From: G963702155 sp963702155
GTDB lineage: Bacteria > Pseudomonadota > Alphaproteobacteria > Micavibrionales > Micavibrionaceae
Assembly: GCA_963702155.1 (NCBI GenBank)
Contig: OY969717.1
Coordinates: forward strand, 434,001-498,000
Direction of reading: 5' to 3'
DNA: 64,000 nt
Shown here: positions 53,545 to 63,065 of the stretch, in pieces
Position numbering within the stretch: position 1 is the stretch's first letter
How the letters are laid out: every line of letters starts with the position of its first letter
Position numbers and translations under genes: made by a program
Notes under the pieces: generated by a model
Told to the model about the DNA's origin: nothing
The model's database searches: none
The model's input: the letters and a program-made list of their open reading frames with translations, nothing else

Positions 53545-55653
53545 ATGAGTAAAGACGACAGTAATAACGATTTTGAAATCCTCGATCTTGAGGCGGAACC
53601 CATTAGCGAAGATAAAGCTAGTGGCGAAATCACGTCGTCTGCAAGTTCAAAAACCAAAGATCCTGCAGATTTCTTTATCGATAATGTAGATTTTGTTTTG
53701 GAAAACGAGGATTCTGAGACAATCCAAGAGGATACTGACACGCCCCCTCAAACATTAAAAAGTATCGGAAATGCCGATGATGATATTGATGCAATGGCAA
53801 AGTCGATTGCGGCAAAAGCCGAAGCAAAATCAAATATAAATACAAGCCGTGATCTGGTAAAGTTACATGATGACAATGCTAAACAGAATGGCCAAAACCA
53901 AAAAGGTGCGTTAAAAACATACGCAACTGATATTACAAAAACAGGTCAGGAAACCGACAAAACCGGACGTATAAAAGGGCGCATGGGCGACCGGATGATT
54001 GAGATGGGTTTAATCACCGAAGGCCAATTGAATGTTGCTCTACAAGAGAAAAAAGTCAGCAGTAAAATGCTAGGTGAAATTCTGGTTGATCTTGGTTTTA
54101 TTGATGAAGAAACATTAACGGCTTTCTTGGCTGAATCCTCCGGCTTCGCACTCTTTGATCCAAAATCCACAATTTTTGATGGCGAAGCCCTCGCCCTTAT
54201 TGAAAAAAACACGGCTATAAAAAACAATATTCTGCCCATATCCTTTACAGAAAATGAAATCTTAATGGCTATGGCAGACCCCTATGATGTGGTGGCAATG
54301 GATACGGTACGCCGTTTCATACCTAAAGGTATGAAAATTAAGCCGCTTGTAACAACCGGCACTGTATTGGCCGAAGCCATAGATGCCGCATATGGATACG
54401 CCAGTTCGATAAACGCAATTTTAAAAGAATTGGAAGAAAACGAAGAACAGGTTGATGTTGCAACGTTAGATGAAGACGAAGCCTTTGCGCATCCAATTGT
54501 CCGATTGGTAAATGCGCTCGTATTTGATGCAGTAAAGGCAGGAGTTTCTGACCTGCACTTTGAACCGGAAGAAAATTTTATACGACTTAGATACCGCAAA
54601 GATGGCGTGCTTTATACCGCGCAAATCCTACACAAACAACATTGGAGCGGCATATCACAGCGTTTGAAAATCATGTCCAACATGAATATCGCTGATAAAC
54701 TAAGCGCGCAGGATGGCCGGTTCAATATGAATGTGGGCGGTAAAGAGGCTGATTTCCGTGTGTCTTCATTACCAACGGTACATGGTGAAAACATTGTTTT
54801 GCGTGTCCTTGATAAAAGCGCAAGCATTATGCCGCTTGAGAAGCTGGGCTTTAGCGATCTTAACAGGCGGTTGATTAAAGATAGCCAGAAAAAACCCGAA
54901 GGCATTATTATTGTAACCGGGCCTACAGGTTCGGGTAAAACAACATCCTTATATTCTATGCTGAATGAAATTAACGATGTTGAAGTGAATATCCAGACCT
55001 TGGAAGATCCCGTAGAATATTCTCTGCCAATGATTCGTCAAACATATGTACGTGAAGGCGTTTTAGAATTTGCCGATGGAATTAAAGCGCTTCTTCGCCA
55101 AGATCCGGATATTATTTTTATTGGTGAAATTCGTGATGGTACTACCGCCGAAATGGCTTTAAAAGCCGCTATGACGGGACATCAGGTTTATACAACATTA
55201 CACACCAATGATTCGTTTGGTGCAATTCCGCGTTTGCTGGATTTGGGTTTAAAACCCGGCATGATATCCGGCGCCATTATTTCCGTTTTTGCACAGCGTC
55301 TTACACGGCGCTTATGCCATAGTTGTAAAGTGTCGTATCATCCTGATCATGATGAATGCGAAAATATTTTGGGTATAAGCACAGATAATCCGCCAGAACT
55401 CTTTAAAGTGAAACAGGGCGGGTGCGATGCATGCGGCGGACAGGGCTATGCCGGACGTATCGCCGTAGCAGAGATATTATATATGGATACAGAACTTGAT
55501 GAAATTATTGCCCGCGGCGGCTCAAAAGCTGAGCTTAGAAATTCGGCTGTAAAAAATGGCTTTAAAAGCATGAGAGATGATGGCATCTTGAAAGTACTAG
55601 AAGGAATCACTGATCTTCAAGCCTTATCCAAGGTTGTAGACATTCGAAAGTAG
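53545..55653 (+). CDS. pilB: Type IV pilus/type II secretion assembly ATPase (PilB/GspE)
   Basis: A 702-residue hexameric ATPase that powers pilin assembly. The first 145 residues are acidic and low complexity. An MshEN/T2SSE-N-type domain spans about 145-285 (GRMGDRMIEMGLITEGQL). The motor follows with Walker A GPTGSGKTTSLY (459-470), Asp box and Walker B DPDIIFIGEIRDG, the His box TGHQVYTTLHTNDS, and a tetracysteine zinc site (CHSC then CDACGGQGY). First gene of the pilus operon. A 14-base tandem duplication spans its stop. Confidence 0.93.
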   Translation: MSKDDSNNDFEILDLEAEPISEDKASGEITSSASSKTKDPADFFIDNVDFVLENEDSETIQEDTDTPPQTLKSIGNADDDIDAMAKSIAAKAEAKSNINTSRDLVKLHDDNAKQNGQNQKGALKTYATDITKTGQETDKTGRIKGRMGDRMIEMGLITEGQLNVALQEKKVSSKMLGEILVDLGFIDEETLTAFLAESSGFALFDPKSTIFDGEALALIEKNTAIKNNILPISFTENEILMAMADPYDVVAMDTVRRFIPKGMKIKPLVTTGTVLAEAIDAAYGYASSINAILKELEENEEQVDVATLDEDEAFAHPIVRLVNALVFDAVKAGVSDLHFEPEENFIRLRYRKDGVLYTAQILHKQHWSGISQRLKIMSNMNIADKLSAQDGRFNMNVGGKEADFRVSSLPTVHGENIVLRVLDKSASIMPLEKLGFSDLNRRLIKDSQKKPEGIIIVTGPTGSGKTTSLYSMLNEINDVEVNIQTLEDPVEYSLPMIRQTYVREGVLEFADGIKALLRQDPDIIFIGEIRDGTTAEMALKAAMTGHQVYTTLHTNDSFGAIPRLLDLGLKPGMISGAIISVFAQRLTRRLCHSCKVSYHPDHDECENILGISTDNPPELFKVKQGGCDACGGQGYAGRIAVAEILYMDTELDEIIARGGSKAELRNSAVKNGFKSMRDDGILKVLEGITDLQALSKVVDIRK

Positions 55654-55663
55654 ACATTCGAAA
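55636..55663 (+). repeat. 14-bp tandem duplication at the pilB stop codon
   Basis: GTAGACATTCGAAA is present twice in succession; the second copy includes the actual TAG stop. Removing one copy leaves the same C-terminus (VVDIRK), so the duplication is neutral and probably recent. Confidence 0.8.
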
Positions 55664-55732
55664 ATAGACCGAATTATAAACTGATATTGTATGGCTAAAA
55701 AGCTGTCACGGTAAATATAAAGGACAAAAACA

Positions 55733-56947
55733 ATCGAACGCTATAAGTATAAAGCGGTAAATGAAAACGGTAGACCTATTCGCGGAACCCTTAACGCAAA
55801 TAGTGAAGTAGATCTGTATCGTCAGCTTCAAACGGCAAAGCTGGAACTTGTTAATTGCTCCGTCATTGGCGAAAAAAAGGGACTTTCGATTAACTTGTCT
55901 ATTAAGAAGGTCAAAATTCGCGACCTGATTCAGCTTTTTGTCCATATGAATCAAATGCAAGATGCGGGCGTACCTCTACTTGATGCGCTTGCCGATATTC
56001 GTGATTCAACCGATAATGATGCTCTACGTGACATGCTTAGTGAAATTCACCGTGATGTTCAGGACGGCAGCTCGCTATCCGAAGCCATGGCTAGGCATCC
56101 TAAGGTATTCTCAAACCTTTATATTTCTTTGATAAGGGCAGGGGAGGATACAGGAGATTTAACATCTGTCTATCTTCAGCTTATTAAATATTTGAAGTGG
56201 GTTGATGAAATGCAATCCAAAGTGCGTAAGGCAACCCGCTACCCCATGATTGTAACGGCAGTTGTCGTTGGGACAGTTGTGATCATGATGGGGTTTGTCG
56301 TTCCGCAAATCGTCGGTTTTTTGGATAATCTTGAACAAGAGCTTTCCATCATTACAACATCGCTTATCGCAACATCAGAGTTTTTTCAAGAATACTGGTG
56401 GGCGGTCACGGGCGGCCCGATCATAGTTTTCATTTTAGTAAAAACATTAAGGCGTGCATCCGAGGATTTTGCGTATCAGTGGGACGCACTCATGCTTAAA
56501 ATGCCGCTCGCCGGCTCTATTATTCGAAAAATATCTATCGCTAGATACGCCCAGACATTTGGCGCACTTTTCGCTAGCGGAATTGACGTCATTGGCGCAT
56601 TAAAGGCCGCACGACAAACAGTAACAAACCGCGCGCTCATCGAGGCACTTATAGCTGTGGAAAGCTATGTTCAATCCGGAAGCGCTCTATCCGAATCATT
56701 CAACGCCAGCGGCGAATTTCCCAGCATGGTGGTACGTATGATAAAAATTGGCGAAGAATCGGGTAATCTAACACCGGTTTTAGAGCAGGTATCTGATTTT
56801 TATACAAAAGATGTAGATGAAGCCGTGCAGGGATTAATTACCATGATTGAACCTGCATTGACTGGTATTCTGGGCATTATCATCCTTTGGATTGCTGCTG
56901 CAGTATTTGGCCCGATCTATGCTATGCTAGAAACATTGGATATTTAA
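55733..56947 (+). CDS. pilC: Pilus/secretion inner-membrane platform protein (PilC/GspF) with apparent AUC start
   Basis: A polytopic platform protein with two GspF domains (start region FVHMNQMQDAGVPLLDALADI; second copy FGALFASGIDVIGALKAARQTV) and three membrane segments (about 173-195, 219-240, near the C-terminus). The family N-terminus (IERYKYKAVNENGRPIRGTL) is read only upstream of the TTG at 55895, in the open frame back to a TAA at 55718. The only fitting start is ATC at 55733, with AAAGGA 9 bases before it. No ATG/GTG is available there. A G-to-C change from ATG, a true AUC start or a sequence error are all possible. Confidence 0.85.
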   Translation: MERYKYKAVNENGRPIRGTLNANSEVDLYRQLQTAKLELVNCSVIGEKKGLSINLSIKKVKIRDLIQLFVHMNQMQDAGVPLLDALADIRDSTDNDALRDMLSEIHRDVQDGSSLSEAMARHPKVFSNLYISLIRAGEDTGDLTSVYLQLIKYLKWVDEMQSKVRKATRYPMIVTAVVVGTVVIMMGFVVPQIVGFLDNLEQELSIITTSLIATSEFFQEYWWAVTGGPIIVFILVKTLRRASEDFAYQWDALMLKMPLAGSIIRKISIARYAQTFGALFASGIDVIGALKAARQTVTNRALIEALIAVESYVQSGSALSESFNASGEFPSMVVRMIKIGEESGNLTPVLEQVSDFYTKDVDEAVQGLITMIEPALTGILGIIILWIAAAVFGPIYAMLETLDI

Positions 56948-57004
56948 CAAAATTAATTTATAAAAGAATTTGACGTAAAGATTCGAACGGTAAAAAATAC
57001 TTCT

Positions 57005-58618
57005 ATGGCCATCTCCTTCCTCACTCCCAACCGAACAGTGCTCCTCATTTCTGATGAAGCGCTTTACATCTATATGACAGGCTCCAAAGAAACGAGCCTT
57101 GTTGAAGCCGTGCCGTGGGACGCAGAAAATTTTGAGAAAAACGTAGCGCAGATTATCGCTAAAGAATGTGGCGGGAAGCCAGTTCTAATCCTCAATGATA
57201 TGGTAGAACAACACTATCGTAAGGAAAAAATTCCAAAAGTATCCGTTGGTGTTATGGACAAGGCGGGTATGATCCGCCGTAAATTAAATGTAGCGTTTCC
57301 ATCTTATCCTGTAAAAGCCTCATTAGAATTAAAAGACGATACAAAAGACAAAAAACAAGCCGCCGTATATTTATTCGCCGGTATTCCGAATACTCCGCAA
57401 TTTGCAAAGACGATATCTGCAACCAAAAAGTCCATGGCTTCAATTGTAAGCTTCTGCCTTTTGCCTGTTGAAGCATCAGATATGGTCAAGGCCTTGGCTG
57501 CCAAAATTGCAAAGCAAAAAAAGTCTAAGGCAAAGTGGGTTGTCTTTATGGGACAGCATAAGAATGGGAGCCTTCGTCAAATTGTAATAAAAAACGGCGA
57601 GCTTGCGCTTACGCGTATGACCCCGATAGTTGACAATGATAACGATCCCAGTCGCTGGGCAAAGGAAGTCAATCAGGAATTTGATGCAACGATGAGTTAC
57701 CTCACGCGTTTTGGCTATCAGTCGGAGGATTCTTTAGAAGCTATAATTATTGCAAATCCTGTAGCTGGCGAAGCTTTGGTAAATGCGGTTGGTGATGAGC
57801 ATACTATAAATACCCTTACGGCCTCGGATGCCGGTCGTTTGCTAGGTTTGAATCTGGGGCGATTGGACGATAGTCGTTACGCCGACATTCTTCATGTTGC
57901 ATGGAACGGGCGTAAAAACCGCTTTATAATGCCGATGAAGGCAATGCAAATTGATAAAGTTTCCCGCCCGCGTCAAATTGCTATGTTTGGATCGCTGCTG
58001 TTACTTGGCGGTATTGCGTTTTTTGCGTATATGGCATTTAACAACTTCACAGAGATCTCTTCTATGAATGAGGAGATTGAAGATAATGAAAGAAAAGTAG
58101 CACAATTGAATTTGCAGCTGGATCAAGAAGTGCAACGAAAAGAAGCGTTAGGCTTTGACGTAAGATTGGTTCAAAGTTCGATCGCGATACATGATGATTT
58201 AATGAAACGCAACAAACCGGTTTTAAATATCTTTAAAAATATTGGTATGGCTTTGGGAAAAGACTTACGCGTTGATAAAATAACGTTGCAAGAACCGAAC
58301 TCTTATGTCATCGCCAATATTTTGAACCAACAAAATCCGGAATATGTGCCGCTCTATAAGGCAAGCTTCCAAATAACCTATCCCAGTACTACAGATATTG
58401 ATCGCGGAAATACTGAAGTATCCGAACTAAGAGATCGCCTTCAAGATATAATGCCACAAAATAAGGTGAAGGTTTTGAAGTATTTAAAAGACTATGAGTA
58501 TTCCGAAGATATTATAGTGGAATCCGGTGATGTTGATAAACAGGATGTACAACAAGATTTTGTTGCAGAGATAGAAGTGAGCGGTATGCGTAAGCTGGAA
58601 ACGGATGTTCAGCCATGA
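57005..58618 (+). CDS. Fused PilM-PilN (GspL-like) protein
   Basis: A 537-residue protein. Residues 1-310 are soluble with alternating strands and helices (ILNDMVEQHYRKEKIPKV, then AKWVVFMGQH), as in the actin-like PilM/GspL cytoplasmic part. A single membrane segment (about 325-346) follows, then a coiled-coil and periplasmic part (EISSMNEEIEDNERKVAQLN) as in PilN. Most T4P systems encode these separately, and T2SS encode them as GspL. It connects the cytoplasmic ATPase to the periplasmic alignment complex. Its stop overlaps the next ATG (ATGA). Confidence 0.75.
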   Translation: MAISFLTPNRTVLLISDEALYIYMTGSKETSLVEAVPWDAENFEKNVAQIIAKECGGKPVLILNDMVEQHYRKEKIPKVSVGVMDKAGMIRRKLNVAFPSYPVKASLELKDDTKDKKQAAVYLFAGIPNTPQFAKTISATKKSMASIVSFCLLPVEASDMVKALAAKIAKQKKSKAKWVVFMGQHKNGSLRQIVIKNGELALTRMTPIVDNDNDPSRWAKEVNQEFDATMSYLTRFGYQSEDSLEAIIIANPVAGEALVNAVGDEHTINTLTASDAGRLLGLNLGRLDDSRYADILHVAWNGRKNRFIMPMKAMQIDKVSRPRQIAMFGSLLLLGGIAFFAYMAFNNFTEISSMNEEIEDNERKVAQLNLQLDQEVQRKEALGFDVRLVQSSIAIHDDLMKRNKPVLNIFKNIGMALGKDLRVDKITLQEPNSYVIANILNQQNPEYVPLYKASFQITYPSTTDIDRGNTEVSELRDRLQDIMPQNKVKVLKYLKDYEYSEDIIVESGDVDKQDVQQDFVAEIEVSGMRKLETDVQP

Positions 58619-59269
58619 TTAAAATTCTAGGAGCAAGACGTATTATCATTTTAGTGGTGCTAGCAGCCATTAATATTATTTTAGCGTCTGTTTTGTATTT
58701 ATATTTAATGCCTGAAAAAACGCAAAAAGAAAGAGAAGAACGAACTTCACGCTCTAAAATATCGGGTCTACGCGGCGATATAAATCGTCTTCAAATTGAA
58801 TTCGAACAGCTGGAGATACAGCGCACGCAATTTGAAATACTAAAAAAACGTGGCTTTTTTACCGATCAGGGGCGTAGACAAGCCGTTAGAAATTTAGAAC
58901 TCAATCCAAAAAGAGGCAGGCGTTATATCTGCGCTGGCAAATATTGGACAAGCATCATTAGAAAGCGATCTTGAAGCTGAAAAAGCGGGACATATTATAT
59001 TGAGCTCCCCCGTAACAATTGATATAAAAGCGGTTGATGATGTAGATGTATACGAATATCTATATCTTATTGACGAATTCTTTCCCGGGCATGTAACCGT
59101 CGAGAGCATTGAGCTAAAGCGAGAAGCCAATATAAATCTTACAATTCTGAGAAGTATCGCAAGTGGTGGTAATCCGGAATTGGTGACAGCCAAGATAGAA
59201 GCAATCTGGCGAACAATGGTGCCGCAAGAAAACGTAGCAGACCTCATGAAAACAGAGGGGGGCATATAA
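58615..59269 (+). pseudogene. PilO/GspM-like protein with a one-base frameshift
   Basis: ATG at 58615 opens a frame with a membrane segment (IIILVVLAAINIILASVLYLYL) and a coiled coil (SGLRGDINRLQIEFEQLE) typical of PilO. That frame derails at about 58900 (NPKRGRRYIC). In the next frame, IQKEAGVISALANIGQ and the later DIKAVDDVDVYEYLYLIDE with LTAK-type periplasmic part continue to the TAA at 59267-59269, which overlaps the following ATG. A one-base excess near 58893-58910 (including the AAAAA run) explains it. The restored protein is about 217 residues. Confidence 0.75.
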
Positions 59270-60207
59270 TGAAAGCCGTATTCCAAAATATAGTAATGCT
59301 GGCCTTTATCGGACTTAACTTCCTTGGTTTAAATTTGGCACATGCCCAAGTTATAATGCCTGAAGCAACAATAGAATTGCAGGATGTAAGCTCTGAAAAT
59401 AATGCCCCTGCCGCAGAAGTCAAAAATTTGATAGAAAAATCTGATCAACAGTTACAGGCAACACCACAAGCAGTTACACCAGAAGAAATTGAGCAAACTT
59501 TTGTACCGGGTGTAGATATAAAACCTTTATTGCCGCCCGAAAGTAACACGCAGATAAACGAAGATGATTTGTATTTAAATCCTGAAAATCTGCAGACTGT
59601 GGAAAATGTACAAAGTAATCAAACGGCAACAGATCCTGGCGCACTTAATGGTGCACCAGAGAGCAATGATTCTACAAATGATGCGGATATTTCAAACGCG
59701 CAAGAAGGCAATGAATTAAACGGCATAAATAATCAGCAACAGCCTGATAGTATGCCTAATATGACGGCTGATAAGGCTAAAACATACTATATATCACCAA
59801 ACAAGACCAAGCCTTCGGAGGTGCCATCACTGCTTTTCACATATTGGGAGCAAACGGCATTAAAAGAAGCCAAAACAACACGTGGCCCAGTCCGCGCCCC
59901 TACAAATTCTGAGCTGAATAACGCATTAAATGAAGGCCCTATAGAATTCAAAGACAAACCGCGCCCCGAAGAGCGTGACATATCCTTGGGTGGTATTGTA
60001 TATAAATCTGGCAGCGCATGGACAATATGGCTAAATGGTCAGCGCATTAATCCTAAGGCATTGCCAAAAGAAGCATTAGAGCTGGTTGTATATAAACACC
60101 ACATCGAACTGAAATGGTTTGACGAATATACAAATCAGATATTCCCGATACGTTTGCGCGCACATCAGCGTTTTAACCTTGATACACGTATGTTTTTACC
60201 TGGATAG
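59269..60207 (+). CDS. Exported PilP/GspB-like accessory protein
   Basis: A 312-residue protein with a signal peptide (cut near AHAQ, residue 27). A long, Asn/Gln/Asp-rich disordered middle precedes a folded C-terminal 90 residues: RDISLGGIVYKSGSAWTIWLNG and ELKWFDEYTNQIFPIRLRA. This beta domain resembles the periplasmic HR/PilP-like domain that links the inner-membrane complex to the secretin. The start is coupled to the end of the PilO frame (TAATG). Confidence 0.65.
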   Translation: MKAVFQNIVMLAFIGLNFLGLNLAHAQVIMPEATIELQDVSSENNAPAAEVKNLIEKSDQQLQATPQAVTPEEIEQTFVPGVDIKPLLPPESNTQINEDDLYLNPENLQTVENVQSNQTATDPGALNGAPESNDSTNDADISNAQEGNELNGINNQQQPDSMPNMTADKAKTYYISPNKTKPSEVPSLLFTYWEQTALKEAKTTRGPVRAPTNSELNNALNEGPIEFKDKPRPEERDISLGGIVYKSGSAWTIWLNGQRINPKALPKEALELVVYKHHIELKWFDEYTNQIFPIRLRAHQRFNLDTRMFLPG

Positions 60208-60231
60208 TAAAAAAGCTTATAGGATAAAATC

Positions 60232-60996
60232 ATGAAGAACCAACCGAATACACCCCTCAAATACGCCTTACAAATATCCAATGTACAAATGGGATATAAC
60301 AAAAATCCGGTTATAAATGACATAAACTTGCATGTTGAGTGCGGTGAATTCTTTGGACTTATAGGACTGAACGGGGTTGGAAAGACTACTCTAATAAAAG
60401 CTATTTTGAATTTAAAAACCACCATGGCCGGTGAAGTTAAAGTATTTGGTCATGCTGCTGGCAGTAAAGAAGGCCGTCAGAAAATTGCTTATTTGCCGGA
60501 ACGCTTTGACCCGCCATGGTTTTTAACAGGTCTTGAGTTTGTAAAATTCTCTCTCCGCCTTTACAATCAAAAATTCGATAAAAATGCGGTTATAAAGATG
60601 GCCGAAAAACTAGCGCTTGATCCGGACGCATTAAAAAGAAAAGCTGGTACGTATTCTAAGGGTATGCGTCAAAAATTAGGGCTCATCGGTACAATCATGA
60701 CCAAATGCCCGCTCCTGATTCTTGACGAACCGATGAGCGGATTGGATCCGCGCGCACGAAGTCTCGTAAAAGATATGCTGATCCATCAACGTAAAAACGG
60801 CCAGACAATTTTTCTAAGCTCTCATATTTTGGCCGATATGGATGAAATCTGTGACCGCGTTACGATTTTGGATCAAGGCGAAATAAGATTTACCGATAAG
60901 CCGGCCGCTTTACGAACCCTTACGGGTAAAGACAACCTTGAATGTGCATTTTTGCATTATGTTGAAAATAACCACATGCGTAAAAAAGCCGCATAA
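60232..60996 (+). CDS. ABC transporter ATP-binding protein within the pilus operon
   Basis: A 254-residue ABC ATPase with Walker A GLNGVGKTTLIK (near residue 45), signature YSKGMRQKLGL, Walker B LLILDEPMSGLDP and the His switch SSHILAD. No permease gene is next to it. In Myxococcus xanthus the ABC proteins PilG/H/I are linked to pili, so a PilH-like role is possible but unproven. Confidence 0.85.
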   Translation: MKNQPNTPLKYALQISNVQMGYNKNPVINDINLHVECGEFFGLIGLNGVGKTTLIKAILNLKTTMAGEVKVFGHAAGSKEGRQKIAYLPERFDPPWFLTGLEFVKFSLRLYNQKFDKNAVIKMAEKLALDPDALKRKAGTYSKGMRQKLGLIGTIMTKCPLLILDEPMSGLDPRARSLVKDMLIHQRKNGQTIFLSSHILADMDEICDRVTILDQGEIRFTDKPAALRTLTGKDNLECAFLHYVENNHMRKKAA

Positions 60997-61108
60997 AGTA
61001 AAGAACGGGTAAGAAAGCCAAAAGATACTGTACACAAGGTTTATAAAAGGCTTTATTTAAACTCTATGCCTGTTTAGAATATGAAAAGATTATGAAGGAC
61101 ATAACATC

Positions 61109-62092
61109 ATGCTTTTAATAAAACAAAATTTTAAGAAGTACGCGACCGGTATGGCACTGTGTGGTGCGTATGTGCTTATGATGTTATTGTACAAGCCGGC
61201 CTCTACAAATGCGCAAGACCTTACGAATACCCCCGTTCAAGATATTACCCCTTTAGACAATACAAACATACAAGATGTAGATGATACAAACGCGCCTGAA
61301 ATTGAAAATTTAAATGACCCTGTCATCGTGCCAACGGACGAAATGGGGAATTTGGAATTGCCGGTCTTACCTGAAGGGGCAGAAGATGAAAACCTATTCT
61401 TTGATGCTGAGGCATTGGTACCTACCGGAGAAATGGGTCGAAAAGGCGGGCCACGTAAAGTAAACCCAAGATTGGAGCCTGGCTCAAAATTTGTCATTGT
61501 TGAACAAAATTACAGTAAAGGCTCTACGCACGCGCAACTTGTTTCCGCAGACCGGGCGATGAAACTGGGGCGTTATAATTCGGCTTTAAAGATGTATGAG
61601 CGTTTAGAGGAAAAAAGACCGCGGGATCCCAATGTTATATTGGGGCTAGCAACCGCTTATCAGCAAACCGGTCGCATTGAAGAAGCTATACGTAAATATG
61701 AAAGTCTACTCGTTATTAAGCCAAATAACACCCACGCCCAGATAAATCGTCTTGGGTTAGTAGGACAACGATATCCCTCTGTAGCTTTGCGCCAGCTTTT
61801 GGATTTATATGATCAGGATCCACATAATGTAGGTTTGGCCGCTCAAATTGCAGTCATGCAGGCCAAATTGGCACGCTATGATGAAGCTATACAATATCTC
61901 GGAATGGCGGCAAGTATGGAGCCATCAAATGCATCCCATGTTTATAACATGGCAGTAATCGCTGACCGCACGGGTGACAAGCTTGAAGCGGTAAAATATT
62001 ATGAACAAGCACTTGAAATTGATGTCACATATGGGGGCAGTAAATCGATACCACGCGAAGCCATCTATGAGCGTCTGGCAAATATTCGCTAA
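61109..62092 (+). CDS. Exported TPR protein of the pilus operon
   Basis: A 327-residue protein with an N-terminal hydrophobic segment (about 13-28) and likely signal peptide. A Thr/Asn/Asp-rich linker (about 35-85) precedes three or more tetratricopeptide repeats (SADRAMKLGRYNSALKMYERLEEKRP, PNVILGLATAYQQTGRIEEAI and SHVYNMAVIADRTGDKLEAVKYYEQALEID, shown as landmarks YNSALKMYERL and LEAVKYYEQAL). The place matches PilF/PilW-type pilotins, but no lipobox is seen. A good AAGGAC precedes the ATG. Confidence 0.75.
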   Translation: MLLIKQNFKKYATGMALCGAYVLMMLLYKPASTNAQDLTNTPVQDITPLDNTNIQDVDDTNAPEIENLNDPVIVPTDEMGNLELPVLPEGAEDENLFFDAEALVPTGEMGRKGGPRKVNPRLEPGSKFVIVEQNYSKGSTHAQLVSADRAMKLGRYNSALKMYERLEEKRPRDPNVILGLATAYQQTGRIEEAIRKYESLLVIKPNNTHAQINRLGLVGQRYPSVALRQLLDLYDQDPHNVGLAAQIAVMQAKLARYDEAIQYLGMAASMEPSNASHVYNMAVIADRTGDKLEAVKYYEQALEIDVTYGGSKSIPREAIYERLANIR

Positions 62093-62144
62093 AATTCCAA
62101 AATGCGAATAAAAGCGCCTCAACAAAAACTCGGCGTATATATCG

Positions 62145-62930
62145 ATGATTATTCTTGAGTTATTTTTTGTATCCATTATTGGCTTGAGTATAGGCAGTTT
62201 TGCAACAGCCATAATCCATCGGGAAGTATCGGGGCAATCATGGGCTCATTTTAAAAAGAGAAGCGCCACTGAAAACCCGAACTCTCAATGCCCTAAATGT
62301 AAAACTAGTCTTAAATATATAGACTTAATTCCTGTATTCTCGTGGCTTTGGCTAAAGGGAAAATGCAGATATTGTAAATCCAAAGTTTCGGGCATATATC
62401 CATTAACCGAAATAAGCGCGATGATATGTGCGATCATAGTTTTTATAATTCACAGGCAATCATCTGAAACATTTTTTATATTATTGACGCTTCCGTTTCT
62501 GATATCCCTAATTATAATTGATTTCAAAACCATGCTTCTGCCTAACCGCCTCGTTGCCATAGTCGGCTTTATCGGGTTTGCACGCATTATATATATGGTT
62601 TACGAAAGCGCGTCCTTATCAGAGGTTATGCTTCAATATATCGGCGCTGCATTTTTCTTGGGTATAATCTCATGGCTTCTTTCTTCCCTAATGACAAAAA
62701 TGCTTAACAAAAATGCCATGGGTATGGGCGATATAAAATTCTTCTTTGTAAGTGGTCTATGGCTAGGCTTTACTAATATCGCGCTCTATTTTATCTTATC
62801 CGGTATCACAGGCGTGTTGATCGCAATAATATGGAAGAAAATCAAAAAACAGAATGTTTTTCCATTTGGGCCTGCACTTATTACTTCTCTTTTTGTCCTT
62901 TTGTTAATCAATAGTTCAATTAATCTATAA
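62145..62930 (+). CDS. pilD: Type IV prepilin peptidase/methyltransferase (PilD/GspO)
   Basis: A 261-residue integral membrane aspartyl protease that cuts and methylates prepilins. The N-terminal methyltransferase domain has two zinc-binding Cys pairs (CPKCKT and CRYCKS). The peptidase Asp residues lie in IIIDFKTMLLPNRL and GMGDIKFF. Seven or eight membrane segments. Confidence 0.93.
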   Translation: MIILELFFVSIIGLSIGSFATAIIHREVSGQSWAHFKKRSATENPNSQCPKCKTSLKYIDLIPVFSWLWLKGKCRYCKSKVSGIYPLTEISAMICAIIVFIIHRQSSETFFILLTLPFLISLIIIDFKTMLLPNRLVAIVGFIGFARIIYMVYESASLSEVMLQYIGAAFFLGIISWLLSSLMTKMLNKNAMGMGDIKFFFVSGLWLGFTNIALYFILSGITGVLIAIIWKKIKKQNVFPFGPALITSLFVLLLINSSINL

Positions 62931-63065
62931 ATCTGGTAAAATATGCACTATTCGTTTACGTTCCCTTCATATTATTGCGTTAAAAATAAAGAGCCTTAAT
63001 ATTTAAAATACAAATCAAAATGAAAACGTAAAACCTTTCTACTAAATACCATTAAGGAGAATATT

